A stretch of 41,487 nucleotides of DNA from Anaerolineales bacterium (GTDB lineage: Bacteria; Chloroflexota; Anaerolineae; Anaerolineales; Villigracilaceae), in assembly GCA_025056175.1 (NCBI GenBank), contig JANWWK010000031.1:1-41487 (forward strand), in the 5' to 3' direction. Positions 16,439 through 25,558 of the stretch are shown piece by piece. The translations under genes were made by a program, and so were the position numbers. The notes beneath the pieces were generated by a model. The model was not told the DNA's origin and made no database searches. It saw only the letters and a list, made by a program, of their open reading frames with translations. How positions within the stretch are numbered: the first letter of the stretch is position 1; each line of letters begins with the position of its first letter.

Positions 16439-18394
16439 ATGGAAACTCTGCCCACCGCCCAACCCACGCCCCACAGAAAAACCGTTTCTCTCCGCGCACT
16501 GCTTGCGGTGAGTTTCTCGTTGGTATCCAGCTTGGTCGTAGCTGCGGTCATCGCCGCGCTGTACATTGGCTTCAGCCAACAAATTCGAGAAGACCTGCGT
16601 ACCCGCATCAAAAATGTCGCGGCCATTGCTGCTTTACAACAAAACGGTGACGAACTGGTGCAAATTTCCTCCGAATCAGACCCGCTCTACCGGAAAATGC
16701 GGGAACAGAACTTGAAAATCGTCGCAACCGAGCCAGATATCGCTTACGTTTACACCATGCGAAAAGATGAACAGGGCATCTTCTTTGTGGTGGATGTCGG
16801 TGGAGCAGGATACGAAGATACAGCCATCTTTGGCGAACGCTATCCCGATGCCAGCCAAACTTTATTGAATAATTTCGACATCCTGGAAACAGCCATTTCC
16901 GACGAGGAAATCTACACCGATAGTTTTGGTTCGTTTCTCGGCGGATACGCCCCCATTCGCAACAGCCAGGGCGAAAAAGTCGGTGTCATCGGCGTTGATT
17001 TGAAAGCCGACGCAGTCCTGCAGAAAGAAAGGCAATTTCTTTTTATCTCATTGGGAGTGTTTGGGCTTTCATTCGTAGTGATTATCATTGCAGGCTGGGC
17101 CATTGGCAACCGCCTGGCCCAACCAATCAGCGCACTGGCAGAGTCGGTGCAGCGAATTGCCTCTGGCGACCTGGCCTATCGGGCCGAACTCGAAACAACT
17201 TCCAAAGAAATTGACCAGTTGGCTGAAAACTTCAACAAAATGGCCGTTGCATTCAAAAACCTGGTCGAAAGTCTGGAAAGACGCATTGCCGAACGCACCG
17301 AAGAGTTGCGTCAACGCGCTTTGCAGCTGGAAAGCAAATCGCGCGAGTCCGAGAAGCGTGTTCACCAGTTACGGGCAATTGCCGAAGTGGCGCGGACGAT
17401 TTCAACCATTAAAAATCTGTCAGACCTGCTTCCCAACATCGCGGCAGTCATCAGCAAAGAATTCGGTTTCTATCACATCGGCATTTTCTTGGTAGACGAT
17501 ACCAGAGAATACGCCGTGCTGGCGGCCAGCAATTCCGAAGGCGGTCAACGCATGTTGAAGCGCGGCCATAAACTCAAAATTGGCGAAATTGGCCTGGTTG
17601 GTTTTGCAGCGGCCACCGGTCAAGCACGCATCGCGCTCGATACGGGCGCAGATGCCGTGTACTTCGACAATCCCGACCTGCCAAACACCCGCTCCGAAAT
17701 TGCGCTCCCCCTAAGAGTTGGCAGCGAGGTCATCGGTATTCTGGACGTGCAAAGTGAACAAACCGAAGCATTTAGCGAAGAAGACATCGAGCTGTTGATT
17801 ATTATGGCTGACCAGGTCAGCATCGCCATCCAAAATGCCCGACAATTCGAGGCGGCGCAACGGGCAACCGAAGAAGCCCAGGAACTGTACCGCCGTTACA
17901 TTCTGGGAGAATGGCGCTCGCTGATACGCGAGAGGGAACGACAAGGATACCGCTACTCAAAAGCCGGTGTTGGCCCCCTGAAAGCCCGTGTTCAATCACT
18001 GGAAGTGAAACAGGTAGAAAAGACTGGCAAAACCAATGCCTCACAGCAAGAAACCGGCAAGCCGATGGTGGTGCCTATCAAACTGCGCGACGAAGTATTG
18101 GGTGTTTTGAACATCTCCTCCGAAAATAGTCGCATCTGGGAAGAAGATGAAGTGAACATGGTGGAATCGATTGCTGAGCGCGTAGCGCTGGCAATAGACA
18201 ACGTTCGGCTGCTGGAAACCTCCCGTGCGCAGGCCGCCCGTGAAAAAACCATCAGCGAAATTACCGCGCGCATCGGCAATTCGGTTAATCTGCAAAACGT
18301 ATTGCAAAGCGCAGTCGAAGAACTTGGGCGTATTCTGCCGGGTGCCGAAGTGGCAATTCAACTTGGTGCGAAAAGCGAGAAACCACAAGGATAG
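16439..18394 (+). CDS. Membrane sensor: TM - Cache/PDC-like - TM, HAMP, GAF, truncated tail
   Basis: The protein has 651 residues with classical receptor topology: one N-terminal TM helix (about 20-43), an extracytoplasmic domain (44-197), and a second TM (199-221). The domain looks like a single PDC/Cache module (IAYVYTMRKDEQGIFFVVDV, a GGYAPIRNSQGEKVGVIGVD strand pair). HAMP (223-277, ASGDLAYRAELETTSKEI), coiled coil (LERRIAERTEELRQRALQLE), GAF (327-469, NPDLPNTRSEIALPL), a C-terminal GAF half (542-593) and the truncated tail (604-642) follow. It lacks the extra six-helix bundle of its neighbours, so the cytoplasmic half is the constant part of the family and the membrane part is exchanged. 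No output domain is present. It starts five bases after the preceding sensor. Confidence 0.87.
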   Translation: METLPTAQPTPHRKTVSLRALLAVSFSLVSSLVVAAVIAALYIGFSQQIREDLRTRIKNVAAIAALQQNGDELVQISSESDPLYRKMREQNLKIVATEPDIAYVYTMRKDEQGIFFVVDVGGAGYEDTAIFGERYPDASQTLLNNFDILETAISDEEIYTDSFGSFLGGYAPIRNSQGEKVGVIGVDLKADAVLQKERQFLFISLGVFGLSFVVIIIAGWAIGNRLAQPISALAESVQRIASGDLAYRAELETTSKEIDQLAENFNKMAVAFKNLVESLERRIAERTEELRQRALQLESKSRESEKRVHQLRAIAEVARTISTIKNLSDLLPNIAAVISKEFGFYHIGIFLVDDTREYAVLAASNSEGGQRMLKRGHKLKIGEIGLVGFAAATGQARIALDTGADAVYFDNPDLPNTRSEIALPLRVGSEVIGILDVQSEQTEAFSEEDIELLIIMADQVSIAIQNARQFEAAQRATEEAQELYRRYILGEWRSLIRERERQGYRYSKAGVGPLKARVQSLEVKQVEKTGKTNASQQETGKPMVVPIKLRDEVLGVLNISSENSRIWEEDEVNMVESIAERVALAIDNVRLLETSRAQAAREKTISEITARIGNSVNLQNVLQSAVEELGRILPGAEVAIQLGAKSEKPQG

Positions 18395-18400
18395 TTGTAT

Positions 18401-20155
18401 ATGAAAAAGTGGTTGCAACCATTTTTTATCACTGCCGATGTCGAAGACGAATCGTACCTGCGTCTGTTGCGCGGCATTTTGAGCATTGCACTCATCGGTC
18501 TCACGGCGCTGCTCGTTGTTCTGTTTATTACTCAACCAGAAAATACAACTTCCATGCTCATTCTTGGCATTCTGGAAGTTGCTGTCATACTTTCGCTGTG
18601 GCTTTCCACCCAAAGAATTTACTGGCCCGGGCAAATTCTGATTCCCGGGCTAACCATTGCCGCCATCACCATAATGGCAAATCTCTCAAACGGAATGCAC
18701 GATACAGCAATGGCAGGATTTCCACTTGCTGTTGTGCTTGGTGGCTTAATCCTGGGCCGACAAGCCATTCCGATTATCACTCTAATCACCCTGACAGGCG
18801 TATCTATCGTAGCGTATCGTGACATGGCAGGCCTGAACCCATCCTTCATGGCCGTCAAAACCGGTTGGGATGACTTGCTGGTTTTTTCCACAATTCAAAT
18901 CATCATTGCGGCATCTTTGAGTGCCTTAATGAACCGCCTGGATAGGGCTTTGCAGAAATCACGAGAAAATGAACAGGCACAGCGGCGTGCCAACGAAGAA
19001 CTGCGCCAGCTTCAGGCCAGCCTGGAAGAACAGATTGCTGTGCGAACGCTGGAACTGGAACAGCGTACTCAGGAACTGTCTGAGCGTTCGGTTGAGCTGG
19101 AGTTAGCAAACATTCGTACCCAGAAACGTGCGGCGCAGCTACAGGCAATCGCCGACACCACCCGTGCGATTGCCAACGTACGTAACCTTAACGCACTGCT
19201 GCCACGCATTGTAAATGTGGTGAGTGAACGTTTTGGTTTCTATCACGTTGGCATTTTCCTGGTTGATGAAAGCAACCAGTTTGCCATCTTGAGCGCGGCC
19301 AATTCGGAAGGCGGCAAGCGCATGCTGGCACGCGGCCACCGCCTGGAAGTCGGCGGAAAAGGTATCGTGGGATACGTTACCGGCACAGGCCTGCCCCGCA
19401 TTGCACTCGATACCGGCACGGATGCCGTTTTCTTTGATAACCCCGACCTGCCCGAAACGCGCTCCGAAATGGCAATTCCGCTGATTATCGAAAAACAGAT
19501 TATCGGCGTACTCGACCTGCAAAGCAAACACCCAAATGCGTTTACACAAGAAGATATCGAGGTGCTTTCGACACTGGCTGAACAAATCAGCCTGGCGATT
19601 GAAACCGCACGGCTGTTCGAGCAAAGTCAGAAACTGTTGGCCGAGGCCCGGGCCAGCTCCCAGCAGTATGTTCAGCGCGAATGGAGCAGATTAACAGATA
19701 GAAACGAGGTTCTTGGCTTCCGATACACTATGAGCGGTATAGAGCCATTACCGTCTCCTATTCCCATAGAGGCTTCCGCCTTCTCCGCACCCGAGGGTAT
19801 CGCCACGCAAACCGGTGCAAACGCTATGCTCGCTGTACCAATTCAGGTACGCGGCGAATCGATTGGCGTCCTCACCGTTCGCGTTCCTGAAAAAAATCTT
19901 TGGAAACGAGACGAAGTGGCCATTGTGAAAGCCGTTGCCGAACGCGTTGGCATCTCGGCGGATAACGCCCGGCTGTACGAGGAATCACAACGGCGCGCCG
20001 AAAAAGAACGCACTATCGGCGAAATTTCCCAAAAATTGAGTAGTACAACCAATCTGGAGAACATTTTCCGCACAGCATTGCAGGAACTCGGTCAACTTGT
20101 TCCTGGTGCGGAAATGTTCATCGCGCTGGATACAGACCAACGAGCCGAACAATAG
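18401..20155 (+). CDS. Membrane sensor: ~5-6 TM, coiled coil, GAF, truncated tail (no HAMP)
   Basis: The protein has 584 residues from the ATG at 18401. A TTG six bases upstream is in frame, but AAGG at 18387-18390 is better spaced for the ATG. Hydrophobic segments lie at about 24-45, 51-70, 77-95, 103-139 (one or two helices) and 158-177. There is no HAMP; a long coiled coil (about 178-250, with LEEQIAVRTLELEQRTQEL) leads to GAF (about 268-412: RFGFYHVGIFLVDE, NPDLPETRSEMAIPL, GVLDLQS), a C-terminal GAF half and the truncated tail (ISQKLSSTTNLENIFRTALQ to MFIALD). Its N-terminus (MKKWLQPFF, then DVEDE) resembles that of the sensor at 22984 (MIKKWKLPSPPVF, then DEE), so these two are closer paralogues. 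The signal sensed is unknown. Confidence 0.84.
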   Translation: MKKWLQPFFITADVEDESYLRLLRGILSIALIGLTALLVVLFITQPENTTSMLILGILEVAVILSLWLSTQRIYWPGQILIPGLTIAAITIMANLSNGMHDTAMAGFPLAVVLGGLILGRQAIPIITLITLTGVSIVAYRDMAGLNPSFMAVKTGWDDLLVFSTIQIIIAASLSALMNRLDRALQKSRENEQAQRRANEELRQLQASLEEQIAVRTLELEQRTQELSERSVELELANIRTQKRAAQLQAIADTTRAIANVRNLNALLPRIVNVVSERFGFYHVGIFLVDESNQFAILSAANSEGGKRMLARGHRLEVGGKGIVGYVTGTGLPRIALDTGTDAVFFDNPDLPETRSEMAIPLIIEKQIIGVLDLQSKHPNAFTQEDIEVLSTLAEQISLAIETARLFEQSQKLLAEARASSQQYVQREWSRLTDRNEVLGFRYTMSGIEPLPSPIPIEASAFSAPEGIATQTGANAMLAVPIQVRGESIGVLTVRVPEKNLWKRDEVAIVKAVAERVGISADNARLYEESQRRAEKERTIGEISQKLSSTTNLENIFRTALQELGQLVPGAEMFIALDTDQRAEQ

Positions 20156-20164
20156 GATACTCGC

Positions 20165-22987
20165 ATGGATAGATTGCAATCTCTCTACCAAGCCTTAACG
20201 CCATCAGCCCGCAGGGTCTTTTGGGTCATTGTTACTATTGCGGTCTTGCTGACAGGTTTGAGTATTGCTTTGCTTGAATCGCTGTTGCTATCGGCTACTC
20301 TGCTCGACCTGATTGGGGTCTCTGTCCCCTATTTGTTGGCTGCTATCGCCATTCTCAGTGCCGTCAGCATTCTGTATAACCGCGTTTCATTTGGCGTTTG
20401 GTTGTTTTTTATCAGTACACTGGCAGCCATGCTTTTCCTGCCGTTCATCCAGGAGGGCATCGCGTTTCAGGCAGCCCTTCTGGTGCTGGTTGTCACTGTA
20501 TTGGTGCCATTACAAGCCAGCACAGGACAAAAAACGACAGCAACTGTTATCACCGGAATCACCGTAAGCGGCCTGATTATTGCCATAGATATTCTGTGGC
20601 CTGGCATGCGCGCAAAGGTTGCACCGCGCGATGAACCTGCCCTTCAAGTAGTCACGATTGCGCTGGGGTTGCTTTTGTTGGTCTCTATCGCTTCACAGTA
20701 TTCCTCGCTGAATCTGCGCAGCAAACTCCTGGTCATCAGTGTGGGGGCAAGTTTACTTTCGATTATCGCTGTCACTGGAGCCGCAACCTTTTACAGCCAA
20801 ACAGCCTTGACGCAAAATGCGCGCGAAAAACTGCTGACTGCCGCCCGCCATACTGCCACAGCCATAGATGATTACCTGCGCTTCAACCTGGAACATGTCA
20901 GCGCCGAAGCAGCCTTGCCCGCGTTTTACCGCTATCTCGCCAAATCGAATACCGAACGGCGCGGTCTGGCCGATGTACAGGCTACCCTGCAAGCCCTTGC
21001 CAGGCGCGACACAGAAAATATCCGTTCCTATGCGCTTCTGGATAGCAACGGCAACATCATTTGGGATACCCGCACGGTCGGTCTTGCGGTTGGACCAGGC
21101 AAAAACCAGAGCGAGGAAGACTATTTCCGCGTGCCTTATCGAGAGGGCAAGCCGTACATCAGCCCGGTACGCTTCCTGCCAGGCGGTACAGGCCGGGCCT
21201 TCTACATCAGCGCGCCGGTGCGAGACCCCTTCGACCAGAGCGTTGTGGGCGTGCTGGCAATTGAACTCCGCGCCGACCTGCTGGACGACATTTTGCGCGA
21301 GAATGCAAACGCAGCAGGCGCCTCTTCCTACGCCATTTTGCTCGATGAGTACAATCTTATCTTATCAGACCCGCTGCATCCAGAGCGAACCTTCCGTTCA
21401 GCAACTCAACTCACCGCTGCACAGGTCGCCTTCCTGCAAACGCAAAAACGGTTACCGGCTGATGCAAACGTCTTTGAGATTTCGCTGGAGATGAACGCTT
21501 TTGCCCGTGGGTTGAGCAACATCAACCGCTCCCCCTTCTTCACGAGCGGAGACCGCGCTTTTGAGGAAAGTATGCAAGTCGCCGCCGTCTTTACGGGCAG
21601 ACAGCCCTGGAAGGTGGCTTTTGTGCAGCCCGTATCGGTAGCGCTGGCGCCCGTCCTGCAACAAACCCGCGCAATCACCGCTGCTGCCTTGCTCACCAGT
21701 TTCTTGCTGGGGCTGGCGACCCTGTTCCTGTCCCGCACCATCACCAACCCCGTTGCCATGCTGACCCGCACCGCAGAAGAAATTTCCGCAGGCAACCTGA
21801 ATGCGCGCGCGCAAGTTCGCTCACGGGACGAACTCGGCCAACTTGCCAAAACACTCAACGCCATGAGCGACCAGCTTCAACAAACCCTGGCAGGTCTGGA
21901 AACCACGATTGCCGAACGCACTGCTGACCTGGAAGCAGGCCAAAAACAACTCCTGGAGCGCTCTGCCGAACTGGAAGCAGCCAACCGGCATGCGCAACGC
22001 CGCGCTGAGCAGTTGCTGGCTGTTTCCACCGTCTCAAACGCAATTGCTACTGTGCAAAACCTGGATGAATTGCTCCCACTGATTACGCGCACCATCAGCG
22101 AAAAATTTGGCTTCTACCACGTGGGCATCTTCCTGAACGATGCCAGCAATCAATTTGCCGTCTTGCGCGCGGCCAACAGCCCTGGCGGACAACGCATGTT
22201 GCAGCGCGGTCACCGCCTGAAAATCGGTGAAACCGGCATTGTCGGGAACGTCGTCGCCACGAACCGCCCCCGCATTGCGCTGGACACCGGCACCGACGCC
22301 GTTTTCTTCAACAATCCTGACCTGCCTGAGACGCGCTCCGAAATGGCGCTACCGTTACGGGATGGACCGGTTGTCATCGGTGCGCTCGACGTGCAAAGTA
22401 CTGAACCCAACGCATTCTCGGAAGAAGACATCGAAATCCTCAGCGCTCTGGCCGGGCAAGTCAGTACGGCCATCCGCAACGCACGTTTGTTCGAGGAAAT
22501 TCAGCGCTCGCAGGCCGAGTTACAAACCCTGTTACAGAAAGATGTTGAACAGCAGTGGCGTGATGCTATGCAAAAAATGCAAAAGAGTGGCTACTACTAC
22601 GATGGCGCGGCGCTTCTGCCCATAGAAAAACCGCCTGCCACAGACGATAAAACGCTCCTGTTTCCAATTACAGTGCGCGGTCGAACGATTGGTAATCTGG
22701 GCATTCGTCCTCCCACAGACCGCCCACTGACGCAAGAGGAAATGGAAGTTATCCAATCGGTGAGCGAACGACTGGCGATTGCAGCAGAGAACGCCCGCCT
22801 GCTTGAAGACTCGCAAAAACGCGCCGCCAAAGAACAGATAATCGGCAAAATTTCAACCAGGATTAGCGAATCGATTAACCTGGAAAACATTCTACAAGCC
22901 GCCGTGGAAGAACTTGGGCAGGTATTGCAAGGTTCACAGGTTTCGATACGGCTTAAGAGCGGCTCGCCGCCAGGGAAACAGGTATGA
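20165..22987 (+). CDS. Membrane sensor: 6 TM + dCache, HAMP, GAF, truncated tail
   Basis: At 940 residues this is the longest of the membrane sensors. Six hydrophobic segments lie at about 18-180 and TM7 at 187-210. The dCache domain (about 211-495) has the textbook pattern: IRSYALLDSNGNIIWDTRTV, SEEDYFRVPYREGKPYISPV, AFYISAPVRDPFDQSVVGVL and a second lobe with SYAILLDEYNLILSDPLHPE. TM8 (about 497-520), HAMP (AGNLNARAQVRSRDELGQLA), coiled coil, GAF (about 617-760: KFGFYHVGIFLNDA, NPDLPETRSEMALPL, GALDVQS), a C-terminal GAF half (about 830-880) and the truncated tail (ISTRISESINLENILQAAVE to VSIRLK) follow. The stop codon overlaps the ATG of the next gene (ATGA), pointing to translational coupling. 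Ligand unknown; bases around 21000-21250 encode the membrane-distal Cache lobe. Confidence 0.87.
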   Translation: MDRLQSLYQALTPSARRVFWVIVTIAVLLTGLSIALLESLLLSATLLDLIGVSVPYLLAAIAILSAVSILYNRVSFGVWLFFISTLAAMLFLPFIQEGIAFQAALLVLVVTVLVPLQASTGQKTTATVITGITVSGLIIAIDILWPGMRAKVAPRDEPALQVVTIALGLLLLVSIASQYSSLNLRSKLLVISVGASLLSIIAVTGAATFYSQTALTQNAREKLLTAARHTATAIDDYLRFNLEHVSAEAALPAFYRYLAKSNTERRGLADVQATLQALARRDTENIRSYALLDSNGNIIWDTRTVGLAVGPGKNQSEEDYFRVPYREGKPYISPVRFLPGGTGRAFYISAPVRDPFDQSVVGVLAIELRADLLDDILRENANAAGASSYAILLDEYNLILSDPLHPERTFRSATQLTAAQVAFLQTQKRLPADANVFEISLEMNAFARGLSNINRSPFFTSGDRAFEESMQVAAVFTGRQPWKVAFVQPVSVALAPVLQQTRAITAAALLTSFLLGLATLFLSRTITNPVAMLTRTAEEISAGNLNARAQVRSRDELGQLAKTLNAMSDQLQQTLAGLETTIAERTADLEAGQKQLLERSAELEAANRHAQRRAEQLLAVSTVSNAIATVQNLDELLPLITRTISEKFGFYHVGIFLNDASNQFAVLRAANSPGGQRMLQRGHRLKIGETGIVGNVVATNRPRIALDTGTDAVFFNNPDLPETRSEMALPLRDGPVVIGALDVQSTEPNAFSEEDIEILSALAGQVSTAIRNARLFEEIQRSQAELQTLLQKDVEQQWRDAMQKMQKSGYYYDGAALLPIEKPPATDDKTLLFPITVRGRTIGNLGIRPPTDRPLTQEEMEVIQSVSERLAIAAENARLLEDSQKRAAKEQIIGKISTRISESINLENILQAAVEELGQVLQGSQVSIRLKSGSPPGKQV

Positions 22988-24759
22988 TAAAGAAGTGGAA
23001 ACTCCCCTCCCCGCCGGTCTTTGCTGGCGATGAAGAAAAAACCAGCCGCGCTCAGGCCTTGTTTCAACTGCAGGTGACGCTGGTCGTTTTGGGTTTGGCA
23101 ATTGTGCCAGTTGCGTTGTTCAACCCGGCACAACGAATAATAGTTCTTGCCACGGCCTTATTCACAAACGCTGCATCCCTCCTCAGCTACTTTCTCACCC
23201 GCAAAGGGCGTTTGAACGCGGCAGCCTACATCGTTCTTTTTTCGGTTACCGCTGCATTGATTTACCTGGACTACACCGGACGCGGCCAAACGCGCCCGCT
23301 TTTGATTTTCTCAATTATCCCTATCTTCGTGGCCGGCTGGGTGCTTGGAGCGCGCGCCACCATCGGTGCAGCCGTTGTAATGGCAATTTCACATGGGATT
23401 TTTGTGTACATGGATGCACAAGACCTGTATTCCTTTGAAGCCACTCCCATCCCCGACATTCAGAGGATATTTGTGGTCGGATTAGGATATGTAACTACTG
23501 CCATCCTGTTCCAACTGGCCTTGCGGCGCATTCAAATTTTGTTACAGCAAGCGCGCATCAGCGAACAGGCTGCCCGCCAGAACAGCCTGCTGCTCGAAGA
23601 GGCCCAAAGCGAATTACAAGCCTATATTGCCCGCCTGGAGAACACCGCACAGGAATTGCAACGACAATCCGAAGCGCTTACGCAACAGGCACGAGAACTG
23701 GAAGAAGCTAACCTGGTCAACCGACGCCGCGCACTCGAATTTCAGGCTGTTGCCGAAATTTCACGCGCCATCACCGAACTCCGCGAACTGAATGAACTCC
23801 TGCCAAGCATTGCTCAAACGGTAAGCGCCAAGCTCGGACACTATCACGTCGGGATTTTCCTGCTCGACCCGCAAGGCGAATACGCCATCCTGGCGGCCAG
23901 CAACAGCGAGGGCGGGCAGCGCATGCTGCAACGCGGTCACCGCCTCGAGGTTGGGAAAAAGGGTATTGTAGGCTATGTGGCAGCCGCCGGCATTCCCCGT
24001 GTGGCGCTGGATGTTGGTCAGGACGCAGTGTACTTTGACAACCCCGATTTGCCAAACACCCGCTCGGAAATTGCCCTGCCGATGATTGCGGAAGGACGCA
24101 TCATCGGCGTTCTGGATGTACAAAGCACGCAGCCAAATGCATTTGGTCAGCAAGATATCGAAATCCTTTCTACCCTGGCCGCACAAATTGGGGCAGCCAT
24201 CGAAAACGCGCGTCGTTTCGAACAAACGCAAAAAGCCTTGCTCGAGGCGCAAACCATTTACCGCCAGGAGATGGAAAGCGGCTGGAAGCGCCTGGCGCGC
24301 CGCCGTAAGCTGACAGGCTTCCGCTACGACAACTTGAAAATCACTGCGATCGAACCAATAGACTCCCAGACGGCTGAACAGATTGCCGCACAAAAAATTG
24401 TTCTCGAAACAAACGAACAGGCCTCGCGCCTGAGCCTTCCCATCGTCATCCGTGAGCAAGTTATCGGCGTCCTCGAGGTTCAGTCAAATGGCGGGCGTAG
24501 CTGGAGCAAAGACGAAGTGGACATTGCCCAGGCAGTGGCCGAACGGGTTGCTCTGGCTGCTGAAAATGCCCGTCTGTTCGCGCAAACAACCGAGCGTGCC
24601 GAACAAGAACGAAAAGTCTCGGAAATTACATCCAAAATCCGCTCGACCAACGACCCCGACGAAATGATTCAAATCGCCATCAACGAACTCAAGCAGGCCC
24701 TCAGCGTCAAAAACGTGCGGATTCTCCCTTACCAACCAGCCGAGCAACAAAAAGGCTAG
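22984..24759 (+). CDS. Membrane sensor: ~6 TM, coiled coil, GAF, truncated tail (no HAMP)
   Basis: The protein has 591 residues. Hydrophobic segments lie at about 29-46, 53-71, 78-95, 105-122, 126-143 and 161-180. A coiled coil (about 180-255, with LENTAQELQRQSEALTQQAR) replaces HAMP. The GAF domain (about 268-412) has LGHYHVGIFLLDPQGEYAIL, NPDLPNTRSEIALPM and GVLDVQS. A C-terminal GAF half (LPIVIREQVIGVLEVQSNGG to AAENARLFAQ) and the truncated tail (EITSKIRSTNDPDEMIQ to NVRILPYQ) close it. Its tail is the closest to that of the soluble protein at 1294 (both have TSKxRxTxDPxxI), as if the first and last members of the series belong together. The next gene, ten bases on, is the ParA ATPase with a strong AGGAGG ribosome-binding site. 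Confidence 0.85.
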   Translation: MIKKWKLPSPPVFAGDEEKTSRAQALFQLQVTLVVLGLAIVPVALFNPAQRIIVLATALFTNAASLLSYFLTRKGRLNAAAYIVLFSVTAALIYLDYTGRGQTRPLLIFSIIPIFVAGWVLGARATIGAAVVMAISHGIFVYMDAQDLYSFEATPIPDIQRIFVVGLGYVTTAILFQLALRRIQILLQQARISEQAARQNSLLLEEAQSELQAYIARLENTAQELQRQSEALTQQARELEEANLVNRRRALEFQAVAEISRAITELRELNELLPSIAQTVSAKLGHYHVGIFLLDPQGEYAILAASNSEGGQRMLQRGHRLEVGKKGIVGYVAAAGIPRVALDVGQDAVYFDNPDLPNTRSEIALPMIAEGRIIGVLDVQSTQPNAFGQQDIEILSTLAAQIGAAIENARRFEQTQKALLEAQTIYRQEMESGWKRLARRRKLTGFRYDNLKITAIEPIDSQTAEQIAAQKIVLETNEQASRLSLPIVIREQVIGVLEVQSNGGRSWSKDEVDIAQAVAERVALAAENARLFAQTTERAEQERKVSEITSKIRSTNDPDEMIQIAINELKQALSVKNVRILPYQPAEQQKG

Positions 24760-24769
24760 GAGGACGATT

Positions 24770-25558
24770 ATGGCCTATGTGATTGCTATCTCAAATGAGA
24801 AAGGCGGCGTGGCAAAAACCACAACCACGTATTCATTGGGTGCTTCGCTGGCAGAAAGCGGTAAAAAAATCCTGCTGATTGACCTGGACCCGCAGGGAAA
24901 TCTGACGCTTGCAAATGGTATCGAACCGGGCAAAGCGGTCAAGACCAGCCACGACGTTTTGCTCAACGGCCTGAGCATCACGGAAGCCATCGCAAAAACC
25001 AGCACCCCAGGTCTGGAAATCGTCCCGGCCAGCCCGACGCTTATCGAAGCCGAGCAAAATCTGCCTTTGCGGAGCAATTATGCCTTTACGCTAAACAACG
25101 CTTTACGCCAGGGGGCGCTTGTTCACGAATATGTCTTGCTTGATTGCCCTCCTTCGATGGGAGCGCTGACTTACAACGCCCTGACCGCTGCCGAATTGCT
25201 CATCATCCCCACGCAGGCAGAGTATTTCTCGGCGTATGCCCTGCGCGACATGATGACCCTCATCCGCCGCGTGCGGCGCGATTCCAACCCACGTCTGGCC
25301 TACCGCATCCTCATCACCTTGCTCGACCAGCGCAATCGGACACACAAAGTTATCCGCGAACAACTGGAACAAACCTTTGGCAGCGGCTTGTTCCAAACCG
25401 TCATTGAAATAGATACCCGCTTGCGCGAAAGTCCGATTATCGGTTTACCGATTACGCAGTATCGTCCCACCAGCCGCGGCTCGCAACAATACCGTGTCCT
25501 GGCGCAGGAGTTAATCGAATATGTCCAGCAACAAAAAAATTCGCAATCGTCTCAATAA
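24770..25558 (+). CDS. ParA/Soj-family positioning ATPase
   Basis: This 262-residue protein has the deviant Walker A box KGGVAKTTTT with both signature lysines near its N-terminus, the A' motif LIDLDPQGNLT, and the Walker B region YVLLDCPPSMG. ParA-family ATPases dimerise on ATP, coat the nucleoid through basic C-terminal residues, and move or space a cargo whose partner protein stimulates hydrolysis. No ParB gene or clustered parS-like repeats are visible, so a chromosome or plasmid partition role is not supported here. Orphan ParA proteins encoded beside chemosensory genes (Rhodobacter PpfA, Vibrio ParC) distribute receptor clusters. The position inside a sensory block, and the 38-base overlap with the kinase gene, suggest the same kind of job. 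The AGGAGG at 24758-24763 predicts good translation. Confidence 0.88.
   Translation: MAYVIAISNEKGGVAKTTTTYSLGASLAESGKKILLIDLDPQGNLTLANGIEPGKAVKTSHDVLLNGLSITEAIAKTSTPGLEIVPASPTLIEAEQNLPLRSNYAFTLNNALRQGALVHEYVLLDCPPSMGALTYNALTAAELLIIPTQAEYFSAYALRDMMTLIRRVRRDSNPRLAYRILITLLDQRNRTHKVIREQLEQTFGSGLFQTVIEIDTRLRESPIIGLPITQYRPTSRGSQQYRVLAQELIEYVQQQKNSQSSQ

Noticed and set aside
18395-18400. TTG start codon for the sensor gene at 18401
   Set aside because: The ATG two codons later has the better-spaced AAGG site and gives MKKW, similar to MIKKW of the paralogue at 22984.
1294-24759. The sensors as truncated pseudogenes of histidine kinases
   Set aside because: All ten frames are open, evenly spaced and end at the same structural position; decay would give scattered stops and frameshifts.
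24770-25558. A chromosome or plasmid partition locus (parABS)
   Set aside because: There is no ParB gene and no cluster of parS-like palindromes; the neighbours are all signalling genes.
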